The notes: a model not told the origin generated them from the letters alone. A DNA stretch of 64,000 nt from Adiantum capillus-veneris (GCA_014529385.2 CM043959.1:91431529-91495528), one strand, 5' to 3'. Shown: positions 10,243 through 21,277, counted from the first letter of the stretch. Numbers and translations: made by a program.

Positions 10243-11046
10243 TTACTTCCAGATGTTCAGAGGAGTTATAAAACTCTTATTGTTCTGGGGTTCTATCATC
10301 TCATCTTTTCCAGGTATAATGCTTACCATGTAGTAGGGTAGCACATCATAGCCATCCTCATTGCAAAATTTTGTTGTTGGACTATCTGTAATGGTACAGA
10401 CATCCAATTTTGCTAGTATGTGTTCCCATTCTAGAGGTTCCAAGGCATCTTTAGGGAAAGGTTCCGGAATATACTCCTTGTCCTCAATCGCTCTTTTTAA
10501 GACGCATTCCTCTCTTCTTAAGCTTCCACAATGTGAAGCTCCGCACATCCATAGCTCTTTTTGTTGCCGTAACCATGCTGGGAGTTCCGATCCTGTTACT
10601 GTACCTGAATCAAACTCTTCCACAGGTGTTTGGTTCACATCTTTGTAACTATGGTCTTTCATGTGTATTTTAGTTGTTGTCTCGCCATGTCTGAGGTATA
10701 TGTGGTCGTAACCCCAATCTTGGACCATCTTCAATTGTCGCATGAATGTTCTTCCCAAGATGATCTCATAATTGTTCTTTTTGTCGATATCGACTATTGC
10801 AAATGTATGCTCATACTCGATCCCGCACGAAGTGACAATCACTTTTTCTAAAAGTCCTAGAGGCTTCTCCATGAACCCATCTGCCAATTGCAATTTCATT
10901 CTGGTAGCTCTCAAAGCTGGTTTTCCCCATTTTTTCCAGATTTCCTTGGTGGCGATAGAAACTCCCGCGCCACTGTCAAGAATAGCTTTGGAAACTACTC
11001 CTTGGAATCTACTGGTAGCGTGGTGTTTCCATCTTCTCCCTCGCAA
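10243..11046 (-). pseudogene. Element A gag-pol aspartic protease (retropepsin)
   Basis: The catalytic motif ILDSGAGVSIA lies at about residues 22-32. It is followed by LADGFMEKPLGLLEKV, by CGIEYEHTFAIVD and by the substrate-flap type YEIILGRTFMRQ. The C-terminal half matches the B and C proteins (WMCGA, SLRREEC, EPFPKDALEPLEW, FCNEDGYD). The N-terminus of the domain lies in the preceding frame (11273-10995, containing KVGEYCEGEDGNTTLP, which in B is continuous with the protease), so a frameshift near 11000-11046 separates them. Its role would be to process the Gag-Pol polyprotein. Confidence 0.85.
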
Positions 11047-12083
11047 TACTCTCCAACCTTGTTTAATGGTACTGGCCTAGTGTTTAGTTGAGGCATGTCC
11101 AACTCTCTGATCCCTTCCTGTAGCCTCAAGGTGGGGTTTTTTACTCCAAATTTTTCTAGGCATTTACCTACTGTGGTCCACATGTTTGGTCGTAACCTTA
11201 GGAGTTCGGCTAATGTGATGGTGCATGCCACCGGGGTGGACAATAACTCAATCAATCCTTGTGAATCCATCACTTGTTAGAAGAAAGTCTTTGAGATGGG
11301 ATTGCTCTCACTTCAGACTTGGCTTCATAATCTCCTTGGTAAGAGGGTAAAGTTTTCAGCGAGTCTGGTTGGCTGTGCCCCGAACTAATTGATCCCTGGT
11401 CTCCCCCTTGTGAATGTATCTCAAAGTTCATCTGTGACCTTGCCTCAAATTCTTCAATAGGAGGTAAGATCACATTCTTCTCTTTTCTAGTGCTATTCAT
11501 GTGGTTACTCATCCTGCTAGCCTCGTTGGCCTCACGGATTTGCTTCCACAGATCGTCTAGACCGTTACAGTCCTTACCCATTTCTGTCAATGTTTTAAGC
11601 TGGAACCCTAGGCTGGAACCCGTCACTTGCCTCATCTGTTGTATTTGGCACTAGGAAAGGTTCTCCTCTGGACTCATAGGCATTAGTGAGTCTTCCCTTT
11701 GTTTCTACTTATTCCTCTAAAGTTGGTTGGATAGGGGTTGGAGCTGGTGCTTCATGCCAATTTGCAGGTTTACCTAGCGGGTCTTCCATCAATGATTGGG
11801 CTGTTTCAATCATCTTTTTACACATTTCCAACCTTTGTTTTTCCATTTCCGCCTATGGATAAGTCATGCACCTTTGCTCCTGGGTTTGGTTCTTTTTGAG
11901 TCTGGCTTCATAAGCTTTTAGAAGCACATCCAACTGCTCATTTACCTTGTCTGCCAGTACAGATCCTCTTGATCCTGCACTTTTGGGCTCTGCTATTTCC
12001 TTGGGTGCTATGGTTGTTGTGGTGTGTGAGCTTAAGCTAGCTAGATCCTCTAACCGCTCTAATCTATCCTTTGTATGTTTCAA
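10995..12083 (-). pseudogene. Element A region between nucleocapsid and protease
   Basis: Three broken pieces (12083-11853, 11635-11270, 11273-10995) correspond to the longer continuous piece in element B (28247-27456). Shared features include a helical, charged segment (DVLLKAYEARLKKN against ASLEAYQAGLKAS in B) and the block TPVACTITLAELLRLRP, which in B reads TPIQCTLTLGEPLKLKP. Stops and frameshifts interrupt it. It appears to be a lineage-specific spacer of Gag-Pol; no known domain is visible. Confidence 0.6.
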
Positions 12084-12146
12084 CTCCTCGGATAGAGCTG
12101 TTTGCCCTCGTTCTTTCCTGGCTTTTGCACGCGCCTTTCTAGCTTT

Positions 12147-12713
12147 CTAAGTGCTTCTTTGATATTTCGTTTCTGAACTTTGGGCATCGGTTTTTGGCCC
12201 TTCCATTATGGGTTCGTTCGTCATTCCTTGAGCTTGGGCTCGTATCACCACCTGAATAGGTATGATTGTTTCACTGGAAGGTACTGTTTCTAGCATGTTC
12301 AAGGTGGTTTTTGCTCCTTTGTTCGTGTTTTTAGGGCAATCGGGAATCAAATGAGTAACTCCACACTCGGTGCAATATGTGTTGACTCTAATGATTTCAT
12401 CATGAGGACAGTCTCTTAGCCAATGGTCTCCACCACACTTGTAGCAGGGTCCCTTGGGTTGTTGAGGTGCTCCTTGAGCTCCCCTTTGTTGGTATGCATG
12501 CCTCTGTCCGCCCATGCCTCCGTTGGCTATGAACAACAATGTTCGTTCATCTAAGCTATATCTTCCTTCCCCTGCTGCATGTGCAGCTGTTGGTGGTCGT
12601 GTACTTCCTATCATGCTCCATGGTTCTGGTGTCGAGGGTTCTTCCGATGGATAATAGGCAGAGTTTGCCGCATATCCGTTGGGATCTTCATAATATGCAT
12701 GCATAAGCACCAA
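12147..12713 (-). pseudogene. Element A Gag nucleocapsid with two zinc knuckles
   Basis: Two CX2CX3HX4C knuckles lie at about residues 90-102 (CYKCGGDHWLRDC) and 114-126 (CTECGVTHLIPDC), around 12446-12336. They are preceded by a Gln/Gly-rich basic stretch and followed by a motif shared with B (IPIQVVIRAQAQ against IPIKVITRAQAK). Zinc knuckles bind element RNA for packaging. X3 spacing between Cys and His is one residue shorter than the common CX2CX4HX4C form. The frame is open but disconnected from the capsid part by stops near 12714-12880. Confidence 0.85.
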
Positions 12714-12880
12714 AGCCTTTTCCTCTGATTCGATTATGGTTGGTGTGTATCTTATACCAACTGGTCGTAATCATGGTAGGGGTGGTTGTTTCCCCAACAC
12801 CGGTTATGGTCTTTCTACTCCTACAGGTCCTGGTAGGTTGCCTGCTTGATACCTAGGCATGGGTGGAACTTGAGGAGAAG

Positions 12881-13989
12881 CTACCAGATCTTGGGGAGCA
12901 TAGGGTCTCTCTCTCTCACATATCCTTTGTTATAATAACATTCCTCTGTCCCATGGTTCGTCCATTTTTGTTCAATAGCACACCACTTAGGCTGTTTAGC
13001 CTGGGGTTTGGCGTACAAGTTAATATTTTTTAGCACTTCATCTACAAGCAGCTCTTGGTTTACAGCTATTTCTCCTTTTGGTGTTGACTTAGAAGACTTG
13101 CTTCCACTTTGTTGTGAAGATGAATCGTTGTCAAGGTCCTTGAACTCCCCCTCTTTGTAGACCGCACAATTGTCCACAAGGTAAAGAGCCTCCTTGATCA
13201 ACTCATTTAACGTCGTGCTCCTCTTCATATGTAAGTCTTTTTGGAGATCCGCATTCCTTAGTCCTTGGATGAATATAAGCATAAGTCTGGACTGAGTTGG
13301 CAGTTCTTCCATAGGACAGAACTTAACATACCTTTTCAGTCTTAGGGCTGCCTTTCGTACAGATTCCCCATCTTTCTGTTTGAATTTATGGATTTGTGAG
13401 ACGGTATTATGAGCTATCCCCCTTTGTGAGAATTCCTCGATAAATTCGTCAAGCACTTCCTCCATAGACTCAAAGTCTCTACGCTCTACAGAGTCAAACC
13501 AAGTATCAGCGTCATCCTCTAGGGTTAGTCCAAACCCTGCAAATTGGGTAGGGAGTCTAACACCTCTTCAGCTCTAATTACACGCACAAAGGCTGCTACA
13601 TGATTTCTTGGGTCTCTGTTTCCTGTGTATTTCTTGTTTACCCATTTTTGCACCTGAGAAGGTCTAATTCTACGATGGTCTACAAACCTCATCATTGGAT
13701 CTCCACGTCCTAATCGATATACCTCCTTAGGTCTTCTGTAGTAGGCTGGTTCCTCTCCCAGTGGTGCTCCTAAGCCATAATTTCTAACAGTTCTCGCCAG
13801 AGATGGTTCATCTCTTCGAACTCGTTCTATGGGTGGTCTTCCAGGCTCTGTTGACCCTTGAGTCTTTGGCTTATTTTCTCCTTGATACCTTGAATAGAGT
13901 GGTGGTTCTTGCAAATCCCTAATACTCGCGCGGCTTGATAACCATCTTGGTTTCGGTCTTGTTCCAATGTTGCACTCTGTCGAAGCCAT
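12881..13989 (-). pseudogene. Element A Gag capsid region (retrotransposon gag domain)
   Basis: Frame 13989-13525 gives a linker with W(V)NKKYTGNRDPRNHVAAF, the start of a plant retrotransposon gag domain. Frame 13465-12881 continues with EFSQRG, SVRKAALRLKRYV and QGLRNADLQKDL, the helical core of that domain, and ends in KWCAIEQKWTNHGTEECYY, also present in B. A frameshift or stop lies near 13466-13525. Capsid assembles the virus-like particle in the cytoplasm. The match to the Pfam retrotransposon gag family is by motif recognition and would be confirmed by a profile search. Confidence 0.8.
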
Positions 13990-14954
13990 GCCTGCAATGA
14001 TGGCTGAGTTGCTGGTTGGTTTTGATTGTTGAACGTCTGCGGTCGGGTAGAATGTGAGGTGGCGTCATAATCTTCTGAAAAGGGATTTGCCGACTTGCTA
14101 GGGGTGTAGGTGGCTCTTGGCACGTCATCTGGGGCGTATGTTGATGCTCCTGGAACTATCGCCTTTTCTACCTCCTCTGGGAGAATACGTTGGTATTCTC
14201 GCTCGTATCTATCAACAAAAACTATACCCTTCCCCATAGCAGTTTCATAAGAGAATAAGTAAAGAACCTTGTCTTTGCTTAATTCGTTTAAGTATGGTTC
14301 TTTGCTGCGAAAGTAAGCGACTATACACTCACTCTCATGCTTGTAGATTCCCACGTTCTCATTATAAGTTTGAACCCTGGTTGTTTTCTTATAATACATA
14401 AAAATAGCTCCGGGCCGATCAATGTTTGGTGACGGTTCTTGAGCTTCTGAAACCATTTTCCCTTTCGCCACGTTATCTCCATATCTGTTGTAATCTTCAG
14501 GGTTACTGACTATCAGATAGTGGTTCCCCTTTTCGGCTCGGAATCTATCTCCATCATCATAGACTTGAATTATCTCCAATCTCTGAGCTGGCCTCTCTTC
14601 GATACAAATGCACTTGCGTCCTCGATAGTCAGAATAGACTAGGGCTCCCCTCGAGTTTGTTCCCTCTAAGAAGATCACTGTGAGCTTGGAATCATTCAAA
14701 GGATTTAGGGAGGTGGTTCCTCCTGGCATTGGTCCATCATATGTGAAACCTCCTGGCTGTTGATTACCCATCATGAAGAAAGATTTGTCTGACGAAGTAT
14801 CAGTATCACTACCTTCCTCAATAATCGGTGCTAGTGGATCTAGCCTCTCCTGAGTTACACTCTCCTCGGTGGACACTAAGCTACCTTGGTCACCTGCCAC
14901 CTTCTGGTCTCTAAAAATGTATCGTCCTGATCTTAAATTCATCAAACTTATCAA
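13827..14954 (-). CDS. Element A Gag N-terminal domain
   Basis: This is the 5' part of gag, 375 codons. The likely start is the ATG at 14942 (MNLRSGR), because B (30800) and C (58952) both begin MNLRS/FGR and share VSTEESV.Q shortly after. The middle of the protein is a lineage-specific domain (residues about 85-270) with an EVEKA motif resembling B's PEEVEQTKYQGYSI. The 3' end overlaps the capsid frame by 160 bases (13989-13827) in another frame, so a frameshift is needed to join them. The domain has no name I recognise. Confidence 0.7.
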   Translation of the reverse strand: MISLMNLRSGRYIFRDQKVAGDQGSLVSTEESVTQERLDPLAPIIEEGSDTDTSSDKSFFMMGNQQPGGFTYDGPMPGGTTSLNPLNDSKLTVIFLEGTNSRGALVYSDYRGRKCICIEERPAQRLEIIQVYDDGDRFRAEKGNHYLIVSNPEDYNRYGDNVAKGKMVSEAQEPSPNIDRPGAIFMYYKKTTRVQTYNENVGIYKHESECIVAYFRSKEPYLNELSKDKVLYLFSYETAMGKGIVFVDRYEREYQRILPEEVEKAIVPGASTYAPDDVPRATYTPSKSANPFSEDYDATSHSTRPQTFNNQNQPATQPSLQAWLRQSATLEQDRNQDGYQAARVLGICKNHHSIQGIKEKISQRLKGQQSLEDHP

Positions 14955-16684
14955 TGCAATTTACCACAAATCCAACCACTCACCTGACAAAGGATCAGTC
15001 TCCGCACAACTTCTTGCTTTGCCGCTGAATATACCTGTACACAAGCGTTTAATTTCGGCAATCGAATCAAAGCATTTATCTGCTAGAGGTTATCTTAGTA
15101 ATGATTGGTATAACTGGAGAGTTAATCTCAACCACTAATGTATTTTATACACTGATGATATTCTGGATTAGGTCTACTAAGCTGGAACTGTACATCCCTC
15201 GGATGTTGCTCAATTTACGTGAAAAAGTCTGAATTCAGTCTTTGCTCCGTCAAATGGACAAACAAGGTCCAAATTCACTTATGAAAGAAGTTCTGGAACC
15301 CTTAAGCCAAATGGAATCTCACTATCTAAGCCCAATCAAATTTTCTCTTCAGTAGGCTCCAATAGACATCCTATGCGTAGGATGTCTCTTGCTTTGTTTT
15401 GCCTGGATTTGTGCACTATGGATTCTCCTTGATGTGCTGAGCCCACAACTGTTTTTTAATTTTTGATTTGGACACCTATAAGCTGGTCAATGGATCAAAA
15501 ATCTGTTCCGACAGCCTGTTGCTGATCTTGATCAGTCTAATCAACTCCAATTTGGACCAAAATTGAATAGGGGGACTTGCCCCAGGCTATACAACACCTT
15601 GCTATGCCCACTGTTAGTATCTGGATTTAATTTCTTGCTTTAGACATCCTACGCGTAGGATGTCTATTTCATCAGAATGGCTTCAAATTCAAAACACAGG
15701 CTCCCCTTGAGTTGCTGATCACTTTGGTATGCTCAAAATTAGGTTTGGAGTGTAAAATCACACAGAAGACATCCTACGCGTAGGATGCCTTTTTTGCATG
15801 TTTGATCCCAGGCTTGATCCACAGCTTCCCCTTGATGTCAGCAACCCAGTGGTATGTGTAGATTTTGGTTTGGATTTCAAAAGTCCCCAATTTTAGTTGT
15901 TTTTGTCTTTTTCAATCAAAAATGCTAAAGTCCGCTTTGAACCCAAATTTTCTCACCCAAATGAGGTGAAACCCCTCTCAGTCACTCAATATATCATGCA
16001 AATCATGCTCATACAACCATCATATGGTTTTGATCTTAAAATAATGCTTTGGCACAGTTTGGGTAGGATGTCTGGCAATTTCAGTCTATCTGGCCTTATC
16101 CTGTCAAGATATGGTCAGATTTCCACTTTCTAGTTGCAAATAGGGCAAACCCCACCTTCTGAACACACTGGTCAACTCAAAATCCAAAAATTTCCACCAG
16201 ATTAGCCTATAGACATCTTACGCGTAGGATATCTCCTGGCTTAAAATTAAATTTTTTCATGACAGAAATGATCCTAATGCTCTGCAGCTCTATCAGAAAC
16301 ACTCACAGTAACTTTTGGACTTCACTTAGGCTTTCAAACACACTTTTGCATCTTTTACAAAGTTGTGATGAATTTACCAAGCAAGTATACATTCATGAAG
16401 TGCTCTAGATATTGAATCATGATGTCCTACTTACTCTACTCCTACTCATCATATGGAATGGTGATAATGGTGTCTTGGTTGCTTTCTGGCCTCTCTGGAC
16501 TGTCAAGCTCTCCTCTCACCGCTTCTACCACTCCAACTCCTACTCAAGAACTCTACTAATACCTAAAAATATCTTAGTCTACCTAAATCTACCTAAGTCA
16601 AAGGATTTAGGCCAGACACACGCTTCCTAGACTCCCTTTAAGACCTAGAGAGTCCTCCACCCTCTCGCCCTACCTAAGGTTTTT
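14955..16684. other. Element A leader between primer site and gag
   Basis: These 1.7 kb are non-coding. The segment nearest gag (14955-15360) has no clear features; 15364-16234 carries palindromes of the same sequence as the A 3' spacer. The rest is AT-rich and matches nothing I recognise. Long leaders between primer site and gag are known in large plant gypsy elements. Confidence 0.6.
15364..16234. repeat. Element A leader palindrome array
   Basis: Copies of the A palindrome start at 15364, 15642, 15767 (one mismatch, GGATGCCT end) and 16211 (two mismatches); a right half only (TAGGATGTCT) lies at 16064-16073, which places a copy start near 16050. Intervals fit two interleaved phases: 15364-15642-16211 (278, then 569, i.e. 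twice 284.5) and 15767-16050 (283). The TTTCATCAGAATGG just after 15665 repeats the sequence after the spacer copies, so leader and spacer share one repeat in the same orientation. Confidence 0.88.
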
Positions 16685-16703
16685 GTCCCCGGAAGCGGCG
16701 CCA
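16685..16703 (-). promoter_or_regulatory. Element A primer binding site (tRNA-Asp type)
   Basis: The minus strand reads TGGCGCCGCTTCCGGGGAC, one base inside the LTR end. It matches the complement of the plant tRNA-Asp 3' end (TGGCGCCGTTGCCGGGGA...) at 16 of 19 positions. Athila-type gypsy elements use the same tRNA. It primes minus-strand cDNA synthesis. Confidence 0.85.
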
Positions 16704-16704
16704 A

Positions 16705-17641
16705 TGTTGGACGGATACGCCGCGACGGACGTCAGCACAGCGAGAACTCACCTAACAAAATTTGTCAGCTAAGGACGAAGCTCGACCCGCATGCGCGTGG
16801 AAGCAAGTATAAGGTGTCAACGTACACTCGACCGACTCCTAACTATTTCCTACAGAGGTCTCTACCCAATGTCTAATTCACAGTCTTCAAGAGTGCATAA
16901 GAGGAAACTTCCTACAACGCTGTCTAGAGCCGAACACCCATCAAACAATTTCGAAACACCACAGAACTTGAAGGAGACCCTACTAACACCAATAGGTCGC
17001 TCTCCCTAAGGTCTATGAACCAAAATCCCAACCCAAAATACATGGTGCAAAATCACGTAGGATGTCTGGCTGAAATTTTCAGGTCTTCGTTTTCGAAATC
17101 TAAAGTGCCTAATGTGTAGCTCTACTCAATGTGAATGTGTGGATATGCTGGAATGCAAAATCGGACAACATATGCTCACCAAATCACCAGATGAAGCTCG
17201 TAGAAGGAGCTCGCAAAACCGGACCGTACGCGCGCAATGTAGATATCGGTGCGTGGCTCTCGTTGGGGGAAACACGCTGCACTTCTCCGCACTCGATTCC
17301 GACCACCGGTGCACAAGTAGCGTCAAGATAAAGCTCACACTCTGTCTCCTACACAGTACGCTCACTCACAGACTTCAAAGCTTCTTTTTAAAAATGACAA
17401 AGGGGTTTTTTTTTCATTAAGGTCAAAAAGTGGTATATGTACCTTACAATTCTCAAACCCTAAAGTTCCAAATCAACAATATACTCAATCTAACTATCAA
17501 AACTGGGATACAATCTGGAAACTTCTGTAAGCCCCAATATTTACAGGGTGAAAAATTGGGTTTTCTCAATAAATGAATAATTACAAAAAATGATAATCTT
17601 CCGAGTAGTCAGTTTCCGTGGGGTGTGTCCAGCTTCTAACA
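16705..17641 (-). repeat. Element A 5' LTR
   Basis: It is about 937 bp; on the minus strand it starts TGTTAGAAGC and ends CCAACA next to the primer site. The U3 start is homologous to the B and C LTRs (shared CAATCTGGAA and TAGCCCC/AAGCCCC near 17512-17540). A right half of the A palindrome (CACGTAGGATGTCT) lies inside at 17054-17067. The other LTR is outside the window, so LTR divergence cannot be measured. Confidence 0.85.
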
Positions 17642-17866
17642 TCAATTTACAAAAACAACAATCAAAATTAATAGAGTTCTATGCCTAAAATTTTCTAGAA
17701 AGACATCATCATAATTGAAATAAGTTAGTTGGAAACAAATAAAAGAGGATCTTTTTACCATACAATGTGACAACTTCAAAGCTTTAATTGAACAACTTCT
17801 TTCACAAAGATTGAAGATGCTACTCCTTTCCATTTTGAATCATTGTTTGAAAAAATATGGCAGATG

Positions 17867-18197
17867 TTAGGAAGGCCATAGCATCCACCACATAATGGGC
17901 ACATCATCGTCGAAATATGCTTTACATCTTTGGTCATGTGGAATATTCATGCCGCCAGCAACTATAAGAGGCGAATTCGGCTCCAATCTATGAAGATCAA
18001 AGCCATGCCATACCATAAAAGGTGGTACTAGAGCCTTCTTTAAATCTGGAACGATAGTTTCAACAAGAGGGAAGGTCGCTGCAGTGACTTTGCATACTAA
18101 TTTGTTTGCAACAAATTCAGTCTGTTTTGAGCTTGTGTCTGCTCGAGATAAGGTGGTATCCATAAAAAAGAACAATGCTAAGTGGGAGAAGATGCTT

Positions 18198-18234
<37 letters not shown>

Positions 18235-18313
18235 AAATGAGAAACAATATTACTATCATTGGCAGAAACTTCATAAAAAACCAAGCCTTATAAAGTGTAT
18301 TTTTAAGGGCCAA
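17867..18313 (-). CDS. Possible gene fragment, unrecognised
   Basis: This open frame runs through a CT repeat, so its first 50 residues are not credible as protein. The part after it, residues about 60-148 (around 18136-17867), has a balanced, protein-like composition (VCKVTAATFPLVETIVPDL, HGFDLHRLEPNSP, IMWWMLWP) and no stop. It could be an exon or pseudogene remnant of a host gene, but I do not recognise the family. No start context, splice sites or partner exons could be supported. Confidence 0.25.
18201..18233. repeat. (TC)n microsatellite
   Basis: About 16 uninterrupted TC units. Confidence 0.98.
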
Positions 18314-18481
18314 AATAAAAAATTCAAAGCTAGTTTTGAGGGTGGCGTTAAAGAAAACTGGCTAAATTTGGAGGCTTTAGTGTAAAACTCGATAAAAATC
18401 CAAATTTATTTTGTTAAGATATTCAATGTTATTTTTTCCATTGGTTCCTACAAAAGGTTTTCGTGAACACTTCGTTGTAGG

Positions 18482-18483
<2 letters not shown>

Positions 18484-18539
<56 letters not shown>
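18484..18539. repeat. (CT)n microsatellite
   Basis: About 27 uninterrupted CT units. Confidence 0.98.
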
Positions 18540-18540
<1 letters not shown>

Positions 18541-18824
18541 GTCAAGAGGATAGAGGATCCTTGGAACACCATTACTTTTCAAGTCATAACCAAAACTCCT
18601 ATTAACTATTTCAGTATTCAGACCTCCACTTACAATTTTAATTGGTATGGATCTTCCAATCATTCAAATTTCCTTGCTAGAAAGTGGATATTTACAGCAT
18701 GACTCCATCGATGTTGATGACTAGCCTGTCGTACGGATATGGAACATAAAAAAGAAGCTAAACTATAAACTATTAGATAATGGCTCGACCTAAAACACTA
18801 GTCAGCAGGCAGCATGGGCATGTT

Positions 18825-18849
18825 CCCCCCCCCCCCCCCCCCCCCCCCC
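18825..18849. repeat. Poly-C tract
   Basis: Twenty-five consecutive C. It could form i-motif or G-quadruplex structures; its length in the assembly may be unreliable. Confidence 0.95.
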
Positions 18850-19345
18850 AATGCAGCAGTTTAAGTCTTTTGGTGAAAACTGGCTTAGACAAAGCAGACA
18901 GCCCCATCAAACCAGACTTTTAGCATGGTTAATAATCAAGCCACTTGCAAGACAGTGAGACAAGCCCTAAAATTTTCCTTTGCATGTACATCACAATTGC
19001 ATTGGTATGATCAACACACTTTTGGAGGCACATTTGCTTCATAGAGCTAGGTACGTCTATGACAGTGAGTTTTTCCTACTGCATAACATCTTTAACAAGA
19101 CAATTCAAGGCATCAGATGAGATAGCATAGAGCAAAGGAGAAAGTGGGCACCCTTGTCTTATGGATTTATGCAATGGAATAACATTGTAAGAGTACCATT
19201 AACTGAAATTCTAGCTGACGCATTCCCAAAAAGACTGTGAAAAAGAATCTGTCCAAAACCATATCATATAGACTTTGAAGTATGAACTCCCATTCAATTC
19301 TATCATAGGCCTTATCATACGCTCTATGGACGATTGTTTGTGAGA
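18850..19345 (-). pseudogene. LINE (L1-type) reverse transcriptase fragment
   Basis: Minus-strand translation in shifting frames gives KAYDRIEWEFILQSLYDM, the LINE RT block around the first catalytic Asp. It is followed by LFGNASARISVNGTLT and a degraded RQGCPLSP block (DKGAHFLL). Further on comes VDHTNAIVMYMQ where active enzymes have FADDTN, then ASGLIINHAKS. This order is characteristic of plant L1 elements. At least three frame changes and several stops are present, and the catalytic FADD box is lost, so this is an old 5'-truncated remnant. It lacks the endonuclease part, and I saw no poly-A tail on the low-coordinate side; the poly-C tract lies just beyond it. Confidence 0.8.
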
Positions 19346-19774
19346 AGATCTTCTAGAAAAGAGTTTTTTGTAATTTTGCAGTGCAGCAATCAACATCATA
19401 TCTAATAAGCAATGAATTATTATGCTCTTTGAATGTTGTGTGTTGGTGCTAGTACTACTACTTGTAGTCAACTGAAACATTGGTGGCTGTAGGAATCATA
19501 TCATAAGAGTGCAAGCTGCTGCTCATGCCTCCTGCTTCTTCCCAATATCAGATGGCCAACTTCGGTCGCTCAACCCCATCCAATCCCAATCCGTCTTCTT
19601 GCCATCAATCGAGATCTTGTCCCTAGTCTAGTGTGTGAGTGCTCTGCATTTTGCATGAGTTGATGAATATATGAGCAAGAAAATGCCCAAGGCCGAAACT
19701 CAAAACCACTCCCGAGCCCGAGCCCAGAGGTGGTGCTCAGATCCTCTATAGGGTCTCTTGGCTCCCATCTTGCA

Positions 19775-19960
19775 AACCTCGGAGACCACGAGGCCTGATG
19801 CCCTCAAGCGAGTATGGGACTACATCAAGGCTCACAAGCTCCAGAGTAGTATTGAGGAATCGCAAATCTTATATGATCCTCCCCTTAGGAAGGCATTTGG
19901 ACGAGACAATGTTAGTGCTCAAGTACTTTAGTCCCCATGGGTCAGCACATTTTTTTGTGG
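19775..19960 (+). pseudogene. SWIB domain fragment
   Basis: Translation from about 19786 gives TRPDALKRVWDYIKAHKLQ, then ILYDPPLRKAFGRDNV. This matches the SWIB/BAF60b-MDM2 fold core (L..VW.YIK.H.LQ....I.CD..L...FG.D.V). A TAG ends this frame near 19931, and the expected last helix (VLKYFSPH) is present in the adjacent frame, so a frameshift broke the domain. SWIB proteins in plants act in chromatin remodelling or organelle nucleoids. Upstream sequence (19680-19780) does not read as a continuous protein. I call it a pseudogene fragment, possibly processed. Confidence 0.7.
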
Positions 19961-20254
19961 ATGCTATCAGGCTGTTGGTGATGCAGACGACAGAGGGAAA
20001 AGGAATAGAACGAGTCAACATCAAAGTGGGCATGAGGGAAAAAAATCTTATTATGGTTATAACCCTCAAGTAATTAAGCCAGTGGCTTCATGAGAGCAGC
20101 TAGTTGCTTGTGCTTTTAGTAGAGTGTGTGAGGGGATTAGTGGCAGACAGCTCAATGTTGAGGGAAAGGTGTATTTGGGGAATATTGCAATTTTCCACTG
20201 GTGCAAGTCATGGTCTGATGAGCCTTTGGCTTCAGTCACACTCCTCATCCAACT

Positions 20255-20644
20255 ATGTTGATAAATGAATGCGGGCTACATAATTACAAGTTTGGTTATC
20301 AGATGAAGTATGGAGACTTGAAAATACTTACTCAGGACATGCAGCATAGTCGAGGGGGGGAAGTCCAAGTAGCTGATTAAGGGAGAGAGAGTGAATTAGA
20401 TGTTTCTGTGATGATCTTCAGTGCAATTCAGATGCAGGCTTCCATGCGCATGCTGTTGGTGAGATTCCCTTGGATGGAATGCATCGATAATTATCCAGTG
20501 GAAATCACTGACAAAATAACACCGTCACACAAGAATTACAGTCTGCTCAAGTTATGTGAAGATGAAGCAAATTCATATGAAGAAAATCTACGGAGGAGGA
20601 AGTTCAAGGAAGAATATCGTGGCAAGCAACAAGCTCAAAATTAA
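20255..20644 (+). pseudogene. Protein-like stretch of unknown family, one in-frame stop
   Basis: From the ATG at 20255 the frame reads as plausible protein (NECGLHNYKFGYQMKYGDLK) up to a TAA near 20378. It then continues in the same frame to 20644 (PWMECIDNYPVEITDKI, LKLCEDEANSYEENLRRRKF), ending in a basic helix. One stop in 130 codons with even composition suggests a decayed coding sequence rather than noise. It lies about 300 bases after the SWIB fragment on the same strand but shows no SWIB features. I do not recognise the family. Confidence 0.3.
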
Positions 20645-20855
20645 TTGAGAGCACTACTATGTAAGGGTATTTCCGAGAGTGGGCTTGGCAATTACATATA
20701 TGTATTTGGGTGTTTTTGGCTGATTTCACAGGAGTGCTAATCTCGCCATCGTTGTGATAATGGTGTAGTCATTCAAGATTGAGCTTCATTGGCATGCTCT
20801 GATCTACTTGGCCATTTTCAAATGCTTCAGCTTCTCGTACTTGGTCTTGTCAACC

Positions 20856-20859
<4 letters not shown>

Positions 20860-20928
<69 letters not shown>
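20860..20928. repeat. (TC)n microsatellite
   Basis: About 34 uninterrupted units. Confidence 0.98.
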
Positions 20929-20930
<2 letters not shown>

Positions 20931-21102
20931 CATGCAGACATGCACCTCTAGCACCTCACTGTTAGCTAGCTTGGCAGAGCTCAAGGAAAGAGGGCAAAGT
21001 TTGCGTGTATAACAAAATACCTCGTCCAGCTCTGTTGATAACATTTGATGAGGAGAGAATTTCGGAATGATCTGTAGACAAACATGAACTGATCACTAAT
21101 TC

Positions 21103-21277
<175 letters not shown>

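Larger units (their letters stand above)
1..17641 (-). mobile_element. Element A: long Ty3/gypsy LTR retrotransposon, 3' end outside window
   Basis: Read on the minus strand, the order is 5' LTR (16705-17641), primer site complementary to tRNA-Asp (16685-16703), palindrome-bearing leader, gag, protease, RT-RNase H, integrase, a second retropepsin-like ORF, a basic ORF, a second palindrome-bearing spacer and a coiled-coil ORF that runs past position 1. No 3' LTR is seen, so the element exceeds 17.6 kb. Protease before RT and integrase after RNase H is the Ty3/gypsy order. Stops, frameshifts and a lost RT aspartate make it non-autonomous now. The alternative is that the part below 2500 belongs to a neighbouring element, but D shows the same spacer-then-coiled-coil-ORF order ending in a polypurine tract, which supports one element. 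Confidence 0.85.
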
